From Lunularia cruciata (lineage: Eukaryota; Streptophyta; Marchantiopsida; Lunulariales; Lunulariaceae): DNA of 64,000 nucleotides. A program made the translations under genes and the position numbers. Positions 12,380-26,700 of this stretch are shown here, piece after piece; the first letter of the stretch is position 1; each line of letters opens with the position of its first letter. Below the pieces are notes generated by a model. The model was not told the origin of the DNA and searched no databases. It saw only the letters and a program-made list of their open reading frames with translations. Location of the stretch: NCBI GenBank assembly GCA_948567375.1, contig OX419757.1, positions 71,548,001 to 71,612,000 of the forward strand, given 5' to 3'.

Positions 12380-15300
12380 TAGTCTCCATCCATTCGAACT
12401 CGAAGAACGCGGGTTGAAAGAGATGTCGGCGGTTTTCCTTCAGATTAGATCTTTGCAGGCAGTGATCTCATCTCATCACACAAAGGCCAGGCTCATCCCC
12501 TTGCTGCCCGGGGGAGTGGTGCTGTGCTTGGCCATGGGGCACTGGTCACGGAAAGCTGGGTTTGTTTGTCAGAAGACCATGTTCTTTATCTGTTTCTTCA
12601 GGCTTAGCTAAACTCGCCGTGGGACTGGCTGGCAGGGCTGTCCGAGATGGACTGCTGCTGCTCCTGCGTTGGAAGTACTTAAGTTACATTACATTGCATT
12701 ACATTGCAATCTGAGCCAGCATGCCCAGCTGGGTGCCTTATCATTAGGAAATTTCGTGCCCGACGTGACCACTGTAGGAGCATCAATGTCGTAGACAAGT
12801 TTGTGCTCACGACTCTAAGTGATGTTTGGTCAAATTTCGACCAATATGAAAGAGGTGTGTGCCTGTCCAGTCAACCGGAGCTAGTTTGAGGTTTCTCTTG
12901 GTAAGGCGGAGTCATGTATAATATCCAAAGACGAACTTTTGTGGTCGGTATAGCCCCCATGCCCTATTGAATGCGCTTGCTCTAGCTTGCCTAATTCTTT
13001 GGGGACAAGTTTAGAGGAAGTGGGAGCACAGAGAGAATAAGGAGACGGAGTGAGAGAGGGATGGCACGAGATGCCTTCCTAGCAATTTCCTCCCTCTTCT
13101 CTCAAAGATGCCCTCGCTCGCTCTATTTCTCTCCCCCATGGCAACTTGCACTCGAAGACCTTCGCATCAATTCCCCATGATGTCCCCCTCACTGGTCGTA
13201 TACTACATACCGAGATCTGGAATCAGATGACTACAAACTTCAGCTTGACCTATTGCCTAGAACCCAATGAACCCGTAGGGTCACTCGAATGGTTCGAAAA
13301 ATCAGTCAATAATGTTGGCTTCTAAAGTCAATCAAGATCCAATTTCACTTCATGAGCAGGTCTTGTAGGTAGAAGTAGGTGCTAATCAAGTGAGTTTCAT
13401 GGCCAGTTGTCCATTACTGTCAACTCGAACCTTTCTTTGCAACTTTCTTTCCGGTGCATAATTTCTGTTGACATGCCGATATTACCTAAGTGTAAAGGTA
13501 GTGTTCAATATCTTGGTATATTATGTCAAGATAGGGGCTTGATAAGATATCAAGTCCCTTCAACATCTACTTTTTTCGTGTTGAAAATGTTCCAATCATT
13601 TCGTTTGACGTTTGCAAAACTCAATACACAACAAATGACCCTATCGCTCTTCTGTTGTAGTATGACTTATTCGTGCGTGCGTCTCCACAAAATCTATGTT
13701 ACCTTTTGAAAGTTAACACCTATCTTGGGCTGATTGGAACAACTCCTATTTCACAATGAACATGCCGTTTGTGTCTCTTCGCTCACCTCTTTGGAATTAG
13801 TATCAAATTTCTGGACCTACATTCTCCATCGTCTCATGATCACGTCTTCATACACATGGAGATGGAATCAACATTTTGGTATGGGTTTGAAGCGACAATG
13901 AAGATTGGATTCCCTTATCTTGACATAGGATAGATACTAGAGGAACTCAAGTTTCCATTGCATGTGCATCGTCACTCCCACAGGGCAACACCTATGATTG
14001 GAATATTTTATTGAGAATCAGTAGTGTAGATTCTCGTCACTAGCCAGATTCTGAAACAAATTCCCTGACGACCTATTTATATGCTATTGGTGTATGACAC
14101 ACATTGAGCTTTACAATTAAAGGTCACCAGGGTGACACCATGCCTAGTAGTTACTTACAAGATCACACACCCACAGCAGCAGCATCATCATCATCATCAT
14201 CATCATAGCTGCAACCCACCCCCGTTTTGGTGAATGTTTGATCACCTAAATTATATATTTCCTGTGCTATCGTAAGGCTTGATAAAGTGTTGGTCCAGCG
14301 AAATTGGAGATGTCACGATTGTAACTATCACTTGCCGGCATGCTATCTATATTCTTTTTCTGCTTGAGAGACTGAGCGAGTGGATTGTTTATCCAGGTTT
14401 TTATCCTAGCCCTGATGTCGTAAGACTTGAAAGCGCAAGTTGTTCTATAAAAGAAGGATGTCACAAATATCATATATATTTCCTGCAGGTTAGTGGTAAC
14501 AATTTGTCTTTATATCTATGTTTGTGACCAGTCACATCCGTTTGTTGTGCTGTCATATGGAGTGATACTCGCGAGGAATATGCACCGCACACATATATAT
14601 GGTGTCATCGCAGGTTGTCAACAGCATGTTGGCTCTCGTCGCACTTCACAGTTGGTTACTTAACTCCATTATATATGCCTCTGAGTTATTCTTCTGGCAC
14701 CGAGAAGTTGAAAGCACTTTTCTATCTTCGAGGCTGGGCTAGTCAAGTGTTGGTGGTGGTATTAGCAGTAGCATAGTGTTATAAATGAGATCATTCATCT
14801 GCCGCATTAGTGGAGTTGAACTTTTGGGGGAAAATATTACAGAATCTCGAGGGGATGGGCATGTTATTGCTACCGGATCCAGATGGGACCGATATAGTCG
14901 TTTCTAAAGAGAATGTTGTGTCGTGTAGGAGGTCATGCTTTGAAGCCTTTTTGGGAACCCTGTGGGGCCCGGCAAGAAGAGAGGAGAGACTTCCTGTCCA
15001 GGATCCCACACACAAAACACTTAAACTTGCATCAAGACACTTTTGCTCTAATATCACATTTTTCATGTCCACTTGCCTCGTGACATACAGAGACTATTTC
15101 AACTTTTTCTGACCTCTCCAATTCCCACATCTTTCTGAATTTACTACCACCTCACCAGCTTGCAACATGACCCTAGATCTGTTAATTCTTCTTTCTTTTC
15201 CATTTCTGATCTTCTTTTCTCATGTGGTCTCTTGTAGGCTACTATTATTCTGTCTATCTCTCAGATCTTGATCATAGCTCATATACTTCCAGATATTCTC

Positions 15301-15800
15301 ATCACGACTGCCTCTCCACATACTACTACTGTAGATGACCTAGTATTAGCTCCGCGCTATTATTCAGATGGTATCTGTGGTTCAGGTGATAATTGAACAC
15401 ACTTTATATATACGATCACCAAAAGCGATATTTTAACCTATGAAAGACGCCCCCTACAGAGTCTACCTTATTAAAACGAAGATTAACACCAGCCCCTGGC
15501 GATGTAGGTTACAAATATCAGCATATTTCATGCATGCTTCATACTTCATGTTCCTAATTTAAAGATCATTGGTAGCATGAAAAGACGAATGTATCCCCAA
15601 GCTCCGCTCAGTTCAGGTTCTTCTTATGCTTATGTCAGCCAGTGATTCGTCCATCCCTCCATGCATCTGGAGGTGACTTTCATTTCAAAAGTGACTTCTA
15701 CGACTTAACTCCCTCGCCCACAAAAAGTGTTGTAACACTGATGTTGGGCTTAAGGAACTTGCTAGGAAAGATACGTATTACCACCTGACTTACATATGGC

Positions 15801-17092
15801 GTGACGCAAGCTAGATCCATTAACAAGTTGCTGGTGCAGTGCTTGCTGTGTGTCGTGAGCAAGGATCGAAGCCAGCTTTACCCATACACATCGAAAACAT
15901 CATCATCATAATAGGAGACCATAGAACTTGGTGCTTTATCCACGTTCTTTGATAATTGTCGAGATGCACTACTCGATACCCAAAATGGCGAATTAAGCTT
16001 GAGAACTCCCCTGATATTCTTGAATTCCTATATATGATGCAACTAAGGAAAGAAAAGGTGCATGTACTAAGTATACTGGCGCGGTGAGCAAGAGCCAACT
16101 TTTGCTCGTAGCTACTTGTAGAACTGGTGGGAGATTCCGCCAAAATTGCTTTTGTGTTCGAGAATTGCGTCCTTCTTTGACTCGACTATGATCCACGATC
16201 TTTGACAAATAGCGTTCGGAGGACATTGATGAAGAAACTGCTGTGCATGAGTGAAACCAGCAAGCGTGCCTTTCATATCCTTGGTTTGATGGCCTGTGAC
16301 GCAAGCTATAGTGATTGCACCTTGTTGTTGTTGTTGCTGCTGCTCCTTTCCCCAGAATTGCCCTTTTATGAGATCAGTTTCTTGCTCCCCCAATGGAACG
16401 CCTGACTGACCTTAATTCATAAAGACCATCATGAAGTCGGGGGGCTCTACAAGATAAACCTGTGGTTCTTCGAAGCTAATAATACACGTCGTTTGGGGCA
16501 TTTGTGAACAGGCTACCTGCCTGTCTGCTGCTGCGCATGCTGAAATCTTCAAGCGTGCCGGGGATATCCTCTCGATTACATGGGCTGTGACGCAAGATCT
16601 GGAAAGTGAATACTCTTATGAATACTGTAGTTCTTTTTCTGCTGCTTGCTGCTCTCATCGCCGTCTGCGATAAGAGCCTCATTCTTCATGACAAAGTTCA
16701 AACACAATCATCACTATCTTCTTCTTCCTCTCTTTTAGTTCTTTGCCACATAGTCGTATGATTATCTTACCACCATCACCTCGTACTCAATTTGATAAAT
16801 GAGGTTTGTACATCGTAACACATCAAAGCAATAACCTCCGTGCTCGCTTGGTTGCTTTTCCGAACAAATGAATTTGAACTTTACCCACGTTCTTTAACGA
16901 TGGTGGAATGGCATGCTCAATTTATCTCTGAATTTATGCCCCAGTCTCCTTAGGGGTTTTCAAAGCGTCCTCTCTCATTTATCCTCTCGTGTACGCCCGC
17001 AGTGACGCAAGGTCGTTTCTATGACTTATTGTCAACCATCTAATTCTTGCCTCGCCTTACTTCATCGACTTTACCCACGCTCGTTTGACAAT
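15801..17092. repeat. Degenerate repeated motif family P (possible non-coding RNA units)
   Basis: The motif GTGACGCAAG occurs four times (15801-15810, 16296-16305, 16587-16596, 17002-17011). A second motif close to CTTTACCCACGTTCTTTGAC occurs near 15934, 16191 (partial), 16879 and 17069. At 16191-16305 and 16879-17011 the second motif precedes the first by 110-130 bases, with further shared words between (AAGCGTGCC, ATATCCTCTC-like). The rest is divergent and the reading frame is not conserved, so the units are not evidently protein-coding. This looks like an old tandem family of about 130-base units, possibly structured RNAs. Function unknown. Confidence 0.5.
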
Positions 17093-17887
17093 ATTAGCAT
17101 TTGTAGAACCCATGTCCACAGTTCGTTCTAACGCTAAGGTACGATCCGAGAAAACGAAGGATGTCCTTTACAGAGACTGGAGCGCCATTCAAGTTTGATG
17201 AGAGAGCACTGCTGGGGCAACTGCAGCAGTGCCTTGCTATTACTCGATCTCACCTAATTCCCTTCTCTTCCAAAGCTTTTGATGGACTCAATATTTAAGT
17301 AGGCACTGGTACTAGAAGCCATGATGGCTGAGAAACGAGATGATTTTGAACATGTTAACAATTTACAATATTGCTTATCTATTGGAGGATGAGACAGAGA
17401 GGGTTAAGCCGATACGAAAGAATAATCACATGTCCTCAAGACTTTATTTTACCTTCACCCGGTAAAATATACTCCATGGCAAACGAACATGGTAAATGAG
17501 CAAGAATTGTCTCAGACTGAGGAATTAGATGCTGCTGGTGTCCTAAATTTGGCAAACCTCGGTTAGCGGCGCCCGCCTTCTTTTCCCGATGCGTCACGTG
17601 GAAGAATAGTCCGGTTACGATCTTATCCTATACTGTAATCCTACTTCAATGTCTAGCTCAGAAACCAGCAACAGCTCTGAACTTTCGGTTTAAATCTGAA
17701 GAAATAGGGGAAAAGTTTTTATGGAATGGAGGGTGGAATCTTGTGGCATCAACGTGGGCTGATGCAGGCGAACGACAAAAGGTCCTTGAGATCTGAATGA
17801 GCACAGGGTCTACGATACTGCAACCATAAATTTTGCGCATATGTATATATAGTGGGAGAGGTTGCCTTCATTCTTCATGTAAAGTAC
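17093..17887. other. Spacer between the two motif families
   Basis: No gene, RNA gene or clear repeat seen. Confidence 0.35.
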
Positions 17888-19175
17888 TTATTTGGTGGTC
17901 AAGGTGAGGATGTAGTAGTACCAGTAGTAGTAGCCTCTTCGTCAACAGATCAAAAGCAGAAGAGTCCATTAAAAATCTGAATATCCTATCTTACATCTTT
18001 CGATGTTCTAGTAATTATGTTCCCTACATGTAGAACAGTAGGCTTTTGTCCAAGAAGCTGGTAAAGGAGAGGTACATAAAGATCGAGCAGAGTAATTATC
18101 AAATCTGCTGGAGTCGTATCCCCCCTATCTACAAAAACCTATCATAGTTTTGTCTATTGATCATTCAAAGAGATCATGAGTGATCCCCGATGTGTGCAAG
18201 CTACCTTTTTTCCTCAGCCCTTGTTGCACACTTTCCTCATGTGCAAGTGTAACTTGGCCACAATCATAGTCTTGCTTACAGCAAATTTGGGCATTGGAGA
18301 TTAGCATGACCGGTACCTTTGGATGTCGATTTTGGGGAACAACTTACGGAGATCCGACTGTATACGACGTTGTATCTAATGATTCTCCCTTGCTACATAG
18401 AATAGTTATTTGGTTGTCGAGGTGATTACGTGTATAGTAGCCTTTTTCTTCCAACCAGATCATAAAGTAAAAAGGAATCCTCTTGAGAATAATTTAATAC
18501 CTCACCTCCATTATTTGGCGGTCAGACAATGGCGGTAGAGATACACGTATGTGAAATTTGTCCTAGGTCATAATGTCCAGCGAACAATATTATTTTGTCA
18601 GCAATGTATAAATTTCTCCTAGGATTTGAAGCTTGTATCATAACTTTTCAGTCTCCCCTTCTCCTCGAGAGTAGCTACTTCGTAGTCAAAGTGTACATCC
18701 AAAAAATACATGTACGTTATTATGGAGAGGAGTAGACTTCTATCCATCACTTCAGAAATTCTGTTCCTATCATCCATGGAAAAATAGGTTCCTTATGTTT
18801 TATGGGGGTACTTCAGTTTTGTGCACACGTTGTCTTTATACATACTGTATTCCTCTGTTCATCTGTGGTGCTGCACTAATAATGCTGGGCTTTATTATGT
18901 AAGAGCTTTTTGGTGGTCGATGTGGGTGTGTATAAATAGCTGTGGGGTACTCCCCTGACCGAGACTGTCTATAAGCGTATAAGCGTAAGACTTTATTACT
19001 TGAAATACAGTTAAAAGAATTCTTTTCGTAGCTTTAAGGGTGTAAATAAAGATCTTAAATCATTTATAGGATTATTCGAGAATATAATATCCATCTGCCA
19101 ACATCCAGATGATGACATAAGTTGTTAATTACTTTCTCAATGTTTTGGTCAGGGGTTATTTTGTGGTCGAGGTTA
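17888..19175. repeat. Degenerate repeated motif family Q
   Basis: A word close to TTATTTGGTGGTCGAGGTGA recurs at 17888-17907, 18406-18425, about 18906-18925 and 19156-19175, with a weaker form near 18674. In the first two units similarity continues into TAGTAGCCT(C/T)TT...CAGATCA(A/T)AA, so these are longer degenerate units spaced about 520 bases apart. In the second unit TTTGGTTG upstream can pair with CAACCAGA downstream, suggesting a short hairpin. No open frame is conserved. Function unknown. Confidence 0.45.
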
Positions 19176-22100
19176 GCATATATCAGCATTTGTATGCGCA
19201 CAATTTTGTCCATTTGGAATCATGAGTATGCTCTAAATTTTACTCATTTAGACGGTGACATAATTTCACGGGATTCGATGTTATTTCCTTTGGACACTGA
19301 AAGGTTTTGTGTCAGTCGAGATAACGCAAAGCCATCTAAACAGCAATAGACAGAGAGGATACTGTATACGTAGGCTTTTTGTTCATTGTATCTTACGTAA
19401 ATAACATCAGTAAGCGAAAAGGGTGTTTCTCGATTTGTACCCTCTCATGGCCGAGTTTGTGGATTTCATTTGATGATGAATATTGTGGATGCATTGATAC
19501 AGATGCAGTATATTCTTTCAGCCCATCTTGCTGAACTTCCCATGTCATTTTGACAGACTTTACTCCCCTCAGCACGGAAGACTACCCAATTAACGTATTT
19601 GGCCGTCCAGGTCTGCATATCATGATTATGCTCTTGAACAATTAGGGTAGAAGTCTACAGTAGTAAGCAGAGATTAAGTTTGGCATTGTAATAGATTACA
19701 TCTAAGTTGGTCGGTACCCCAACTCTATATCATGTAGTACTCAAAGTGGTGGCTGAAAAACAGGTGAAAATTTAGTTGTCATTTTGGCGTGATGAAAGAG
19801 CAAGACAAGAATACGCGAAAAATGTTATTGTTATCACCATAGTTGATCCGTTGTTGCTTTGTAGTTCGGCCGCCTTGGAAAGATATTAATAGGTAAATCA
19901 ACGTCGAGGAGACAGAACACAGCTTTGATAATAAATTTCTCTCAGCAGAATATATCATAGTGGAAGTACTGTGACAATATATTATTTTCGTTTGGGAGAT
20001 CTCACTGGTACTTTCATTCTCCATGTAAAGGACATATGTTCTATCGATACGACATGTAAGCTTTTGATTATACTCTACAGTGGTCTAATTGAAGGCGATT
20101 ATCTAGTCTAGTTGGCTACGGATTCGTGCGAGCATGTTTGGCTAAGGTCTATATGCCTGTACTGATACACTGGCCTCCATTTTAAACTAAGATCATATTG
20201 CAGCACATCCATTCGGACGCCATTTACTGCTTCTACTACCAGAACATGTTCTATACATAATACCAATGTTACACTTTCAACTTCGAGTTTCCAACCGAGT
20301 TTTGATGTGGTTAACATCTTTGTTTTGTACTTAAAATGGGGTATCTTTGAAGATTTCCAACAAAGATTGCTTTCACCATGCTTAGATGTTCGGATGAGAA
20401 ATAAGGTAGAATCTCGTTCGTTTTGATAAGATAATCATGGGCACCATAGAGAAGTCTATATTTTGTGGTGGTCCGATCCACTTGATCTTCAAAAAGATAG
20501 AACAATATATCACGGATCAAAGCTAGGTGGGATCTTAACGTTTCTTCTTCTTCTTCTTCTACACATCATGTTGATATCGTGCGAGTCAGTTGAGAACATC
20601 CAAAGGCAATGGACAAGGCGATACCTGTTGCTGTTGAGCCTGGTACTATTCAAATCTGCAACCTTTCTTTGGAATGATGGTCCGATTTCATGCGATTTAT
20701 GGGGTCAAGAAAGTTACCAGACTTAACAGAATCCTAAAGGATTTCCCAAGGAATCGGGCAAATCGTAAAGTTGCGGCCAAGCCCCTCAAACCCTCTTACC
20801 GAGGGTATTGATTGCCTCAAAGGTTGGAGCAATCTATCTCTATATACAATCAGGCATGAAATCCAGCAGAAATTGATGGAACAGAATGATCATAATTTGC
20901 AATAGCATCGCTGTTGTTCCTTGATGTTTTTTCCGATGCTATTCAAATATTGTACTCGTGACATGAAGTAAACATGGTTGAATTTACTCTCCATGGTTCA
21001 AACATACATGTGGACGGTCAAATAAGCATCGTACAATGTTGTTTGTCTGCCTAGATCGCCATGGAGACCGCCAGCAGCAGTATGGGTTCGTCCTCTTCAA
21101 TCTGGTCAAAGTTGAATCATTTAGTCCATGACCGAAAGAAATGACCCCAACCCCCCATGACAATGACAAAGATTCTTCCTCCCTTCATTGTCTTTGTTTG
21201 TACACACGCATGCAACAGTTGCCCCACTCCGTTCCATCGCATTCGAATCGCGATCAATCACGGTCAGTTGTACAAATTGTTCTCGACTCGAAGCGTCCGA
21301 GCTCCGTCTAGTAAGGGAATAGTTCTCCGCGATTGTTTCAGATGCTTCTCTCCGTGTACTTCCTTCAGGTCCTCGGCGGTCAAATTTAACACACCGCTAA
21401 TCAGCCCAACGTGTGCAAAATGCGTTTTGCTGGATCAGAACAACTAGTAACTTTGTCAAGTCGAGCACTACTCATCATAGTACACAATACGGTATTCTCT
21501 CATAAGAGTTACCGTGAATAGCTCCCCACTTCTAGACTTTCTTCTTCCTCACTCACATTATTATGAGTGATCGGTTTGATTCTTCGCCTTTAAGAGTTTA
21601 TACTGTCAATAAGAAGGGGACTCTGCTCATCTCTGGCTCAAAGGTTCTGTTGAGTGAAATGATTCATCATGCCAATCATCTATCATGCTGCTACTTTCCG
21701 TATAGCTCTCGAGAGCTTCTTCACTTCCGTAGTCTCCAGATTAATATTGGTTCATTCACGACATCAAAACATGTGAACTACGTATGTCATAGAATGATAC
21801 TCTTGTACCTTGTAAGTTGTCCATGTTCTGGAGGTAATGGAGAGAGAATATCGACAGCAGCTTTCAATCTGTAGGTCACCCATCGTGTAGTAATGTTCTA
21901 AACTTTCTACGATGCATCAATTTATGTCTGACTTCGTGATCTGTGATTGTACTTGCCTTGAGAAAACATTCATACTTAATCGTATGAAGTATCAGCACTC
22001 GCTAATCGGATTTTCGTTCCAATGTACTTCTCGTTTTAGTACACTAGATCGAAAAGACTCAAGATTAAATCAGTTGCGCAGTCCGTATTTCCGGGAAAGT

Positions 22101-23489
22101 TTCATTGCTATCCCTTTTTCCTACTCCAATTCGGGGATGGATAAACTCGGAGGGACATCTATTACAATAGGTATAGGAGCGTCGAAGATGCTTTTAACCC
22201 ATCAACCATCTATGTACAAATGTGGTTGTATTAATGGAACTTGCACAACTTCATCTGTTGGAAAAGAACTCTAGCAGGCGATCTGCCTTAAGTTAGAGGG
22301 ATGCCACTTCTTAAGATTGTGTTAATTTGTACCAGCTGAAGGAATAAATATAAGATCAAGATGCATGTTTAAGGTAGGGAAATATGTTTTGAAGATAAAC
22401 TCAATATGTGATATCCTTTTCAGTAAGAATACAGCAAAGTACATTAAATGCATATGAAATTTTAAAGTATGTGTATCCTGTTTGTACCAAGCTTTCCGGT
22501 TGATAGAAACAGGAGTCATTAGACCCTTATAGTATTTATTTTTGTAGAATTATTCAGATCGAATTATATTAACCCAAAAGATTGGTTAGTCGAAAGTCTT
22601 AGTTTAGTACAACACTGGTTAGTAATTTTAAATAAGAATCTCATACAATTTTAAGATATGTAATCTCAAGTTTAGCCGTACTTGGAGTTTATTGAGAACT
22701 ATTTAAATATCAAGCAGATGTTATAGAGAGTATAAAATAAATATTTTTGCATGTTTTGAACTAATCCTTATGTGTAAAATAATTTTCCATAAAATTTATC
22801 ATTTATAGAAGTTTAATGCTACTCATCAGATTTTAAATTGGCAAAACTTGATATAACATGTTAAAAAGATTATGATTACTCTATTAAAATACTACCTTGT
22901 AATGCCAAATTATTTTTTTGAGTGAAAATTTTATTTGTCAAAATTTGAACTTATGGAGTATTGGATTTAATCCTGATTCTATAGTTTATTTATACCATGA
23001 AAGCTATACATGAAATTAACTATAACAAACATTCATATAAAGTAAAACAAATTAATTAGGTTATTGTCTAATTGTCATCTTGTAATCCTAAATACTTTAC
23101 AAGTATCATAGTCTCATTAACTCCTAAAATGACATATTCATGCTAACAATTCAAAATGTCTGATTTTCAAACTCAATGATTGAAAATGAAAGTATATGAT
23201 GTACTTGTAACGGTAGATGAAAGATTGAGAAAATCCCAACTAAATCTTATTTGGTAGTAATCACATGAACTAAATAAAGAATCCATAAATTCTATATTCA
23301 ACCACCATGATGGAATGATTGTTGAACTTTACATGTACTTTAAGATTATATTTTATCTTATTGAATCATGATACTAAGTTGACTTTATCATACTTATATA
23401 AGACCTACATCCCTAGAATTATGAACTTAATAACATGGAGTTGTTAAATATATATGTGCTACCATTTGTAGTTATGGTAAGGTTCACTT
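19176..23489. other. Gene-free region becoming AT-rich after about 22.3 kb
   Basis: No recognisable gene on either strand. Composition shifts clearly to AT-rich from about 22.3 kb to 24.5 kb, suggesting an ancient, eroded insertion; no LTR or transposase remnant was found to prove it. Confidence 0.4.
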
Positions 23490-23700
23490 AAGATCTTCAA
23501 TAGTACTTGAGTATACTTGATGACATCATGCTTTGAACTTGCATGTTTCTAAGATCTTCAATAGTACTTGAGTATACTTGATGACATCATGCTTGGAACT
23601 TGCATGTTTCTAAGATCTTCAATAGTACTTGAGCACACTTGATGACATCATGCTTAAAACTTGAATGTTTCTAAGATTTTCAAATAGTACTTGAGTACTA
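23490..23700. repeat. 61-bp tandem repeat, about 3.5 copies
   Basis: Units begin AAGATCTTCAATAGTACTTG at 23490, 23551 and 23612, with a partial fourth at 23673 (AAGATTTTC). The three full units differ by a few substitutions. The period is exactly 61 bases. It lies inside the AT-rich block. Confidence 0.95.
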
Positions 23701-26700
23701 GAACTTGAATACTTTAAATTTATTTGCACTTTGTCATACTTGATGTCTTTTATTCCAGTTTTAAAGGATAATGAACAATGCAGATCTTACTATCTATCAG
23801 CCACAAGGATCTCAATCTCTACAAAGATTTAAAAGATCTTCTATAGTAATTTCAATCATTACAACTTGATTCCTTTTTACATATAAATTTTCATACTTGG
23901 CAAAATAGCTATAGACTCACATTCCAAACTTAGAAGTCAATGTGAAAAGTTCCAAATTTTAGAGATATTTGTGAGTCATCCTTGCTTCTTGAGATCCCAT
24001 GCCAAAAATCCATTCATAAGATAATCAAGAATCATTCTTCTTGATGGGTACCACTTGAGAATCTTCTTTATTGTATGATTAGAGCAGTTGAGTAGACAAA
24101 AAAGTAAACAGGGTTCAACATTAGAACCTTGATCAGGTAACCATCAAAGATATATATGGATTGAATGTAGGTGATATTGACATTTAATATATTTTCGATT
24201 CTCATCTCTATTGACATGCTTTGTTATATCCCATCAAAGTGATAAGAGATTCTAAAGATGTCATACAATGATAGAAGAGATCCATTGGATCATTGAAAAT
24301 CTGATTGTTTTGTCCAATTCATGACAAAGTTGGAGTTAATGTACTCTAGGTCACACTTTCTCACCACATTATAAGTAAAGAATCTTACTTGTCCTACAAT
24401 ATCTTATGCAATTACATTTTATTTTTGCATATAAGGTTCTATTCTCTAGAAAACAAATTCTATACAGAATATTCTACATGATATCCCCGCTATTTCTTTA
24501 TGTTAAATGATAATATTTAAACAATAAAATAACGTAACAGGATCACTCAGTGGAGAGGTATGATTAGGGAAAATATCTGAATATCTATACATACGGCCAA
24601 GTTGTGTTAGTCTATTCTAAACTTCACCTGGCATATTGATCTTTGAGGAGAAACACGACGAAACCGACTTACATCGTATCGTCGATCCTTCTCCTTCAAA
24701 TATTTGCCACTCTACCGGTATGATTCCTACGTGCATGCGATCCTCATTTCTAACGCCCACCGCCACCTCAAAATGTGTTACACACTCGAGTTCTCATTTG
24801 TCTGTCGCTTAGGACAACTTCGAAGTTGTGGGTAGCCATTATCAATCTGAAGCGCTTACCGGATCCCACACTAGAGACAAACGACAACGATTGAGGGCAC
24901 TAATAAAAGATTGTCAACTTCTTTGTCGCATAAGTAACTAACCGACTCATCGACACAAAACCTCCTGACGTAAACACACGATTCTGTGCATCCTCTGACT
25001 CTGACAAGAGCGGTTTCCACTCTGACAGACGCGGCTAAAATATCTGCTGGCCAGTTTCATTTCATTTCGTTTCGTTTCGTTTCGTTCCGTTCTTCCGAAG
25101 TCGGGAATGCACCTGCATGATTGGAAACTACATGTGGTTCTCATGTGTCGGAAGACTTACGAAGAGTTTGTCTCTAGCGGTGGGGGGCGATTTCTTACGG
25201 AACGTTTGTCGTTAGCGAGGCGATCTCCTCCCTCGTCAATGAGAACTGAGGACAATACGCAGATCCTGTGGGTTCGAACTTTATCTCTGCGGGTAAGTGG
25301 ATTAAAAGACCTTTTTTGTCATATACAAGCTTCCTTGGCCTTGGAGCGTATTCCAACAAGCTGTTGAGGAGTCGGTTGGAGCATTTCCTTGTCATATCTC
25401 GGCAATAATAAGGAGATAATGAATAGTGGCTTGAGCGAGTTTAATTATGTGTGTCAAATAATTCAGTCCCCTAATTTATGATTCATTCAGTCACACACTC
25501 ATTCCTTCTTTTGTCGAGTGCTTGATGCCGTTGGTCGAGTAGGTTTTCCAAGCCCAACTCATCATTTGGCTAATAGGACAAATCACGAATCGCTCTTGAG
25601 CTTGACTTCTAGAGCATGGACAAGCATGGACAAGCATAGTCTATCTGAATCTCGAGCAGCATCAGCAGCTTGCTTTGTGGGCCTTTTTCGTATCACTTGA
25701 CCTTCCAGAACCGGTGGGGGTTGTTCTATCTGAAATCATTATGGGATTAGTGATTGCGTGGGAGGTGAGGGGTGGGTGTGGGGAGTGTATAATATGTGGA
25801 TGATTAACTTTTCTTTCTTGTGGGGTATCAAAATTCTGTCACAAAGATTCAGTCTATGGGGTATCCATGAGACTTGGAAAAGTTGTGGGACACGAGGTAC
25901 CTGAAGAACAACATTTTTTTTTCTGTTGCCTTCGATTTGGGGAATACTCTATCTATGTTTCATGGCGACACGTCTATGACACAGTCTTCCACATCCTGTG
26001 AGTTGTGGAGGAGAATCCACATTTTGTTTCTTGTTCCCATCATAACATGAATTAAAGAGTCTTGTCGACTGAATATGGTGTGACTGGCAGCAATTGAATT
26101 TTAAACGTGGCTCTGCAAGGTTTTGTCGCCCACTTCTCTCCATGACCACTTAAATTGTTTATAATCCTTCAATGAGCGCAGATCTTCCCTTATGTTGGGT
26201 CTGATGTTCTCTATAATATGGTACATATATTTCCCCCATTGATGTTTCAGATACCAGTCACAACGCCTTTTGTAATTCGGTATGGCTCGTAATAAGAAGA
26301 GGTTACTTGCATTTCATCCCGGGAGGGTAATGCATTTTCCTATAGGTACATGCAGAAGTATTCCTCCCAATAATTTCAATGCCCATGTGGGCTTGACAAA
26401 GCATGACCAGGGTGGAGATTTCTCGTTTGCAGCATCAAGTTAAAAGTATGTGGCGGGAGCTTTACTTTTTACATACTTGTATAATTTTGGTGTGGACTGT
26501 GGACGCCAGATATGGCTACGAATAACTTCTGGTTTAGCATGATCTAGTACCAACAACAATATCCAGTCCCATGCAATACAAAAAAATGTTTCGTCTCCAT
26601 TATGCCCTGCGACCATGACTTAAAATAAAATAAAATAAATAGATGACCACCAAGTTGCAACACTGTTGGATTTGGCGAAATGTTGGGTGGGGACAAGCAA

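Larger units (their letters stand above)
8771..15800. other. Long stretch without recognisable genes
   Basis: No conserved domain, tRNA, rRNA or transposon gene is recognisable on either strand. Visible items are palindromes (9484-9501, 12360-12379), short hairpins (10666-10684, 10769-10798) and CAT/CAG microsatellites near 14178-14207. The region may hold non-coding transcripts or distal regulatory DNA of flanking genes. Confidence 0.4.
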
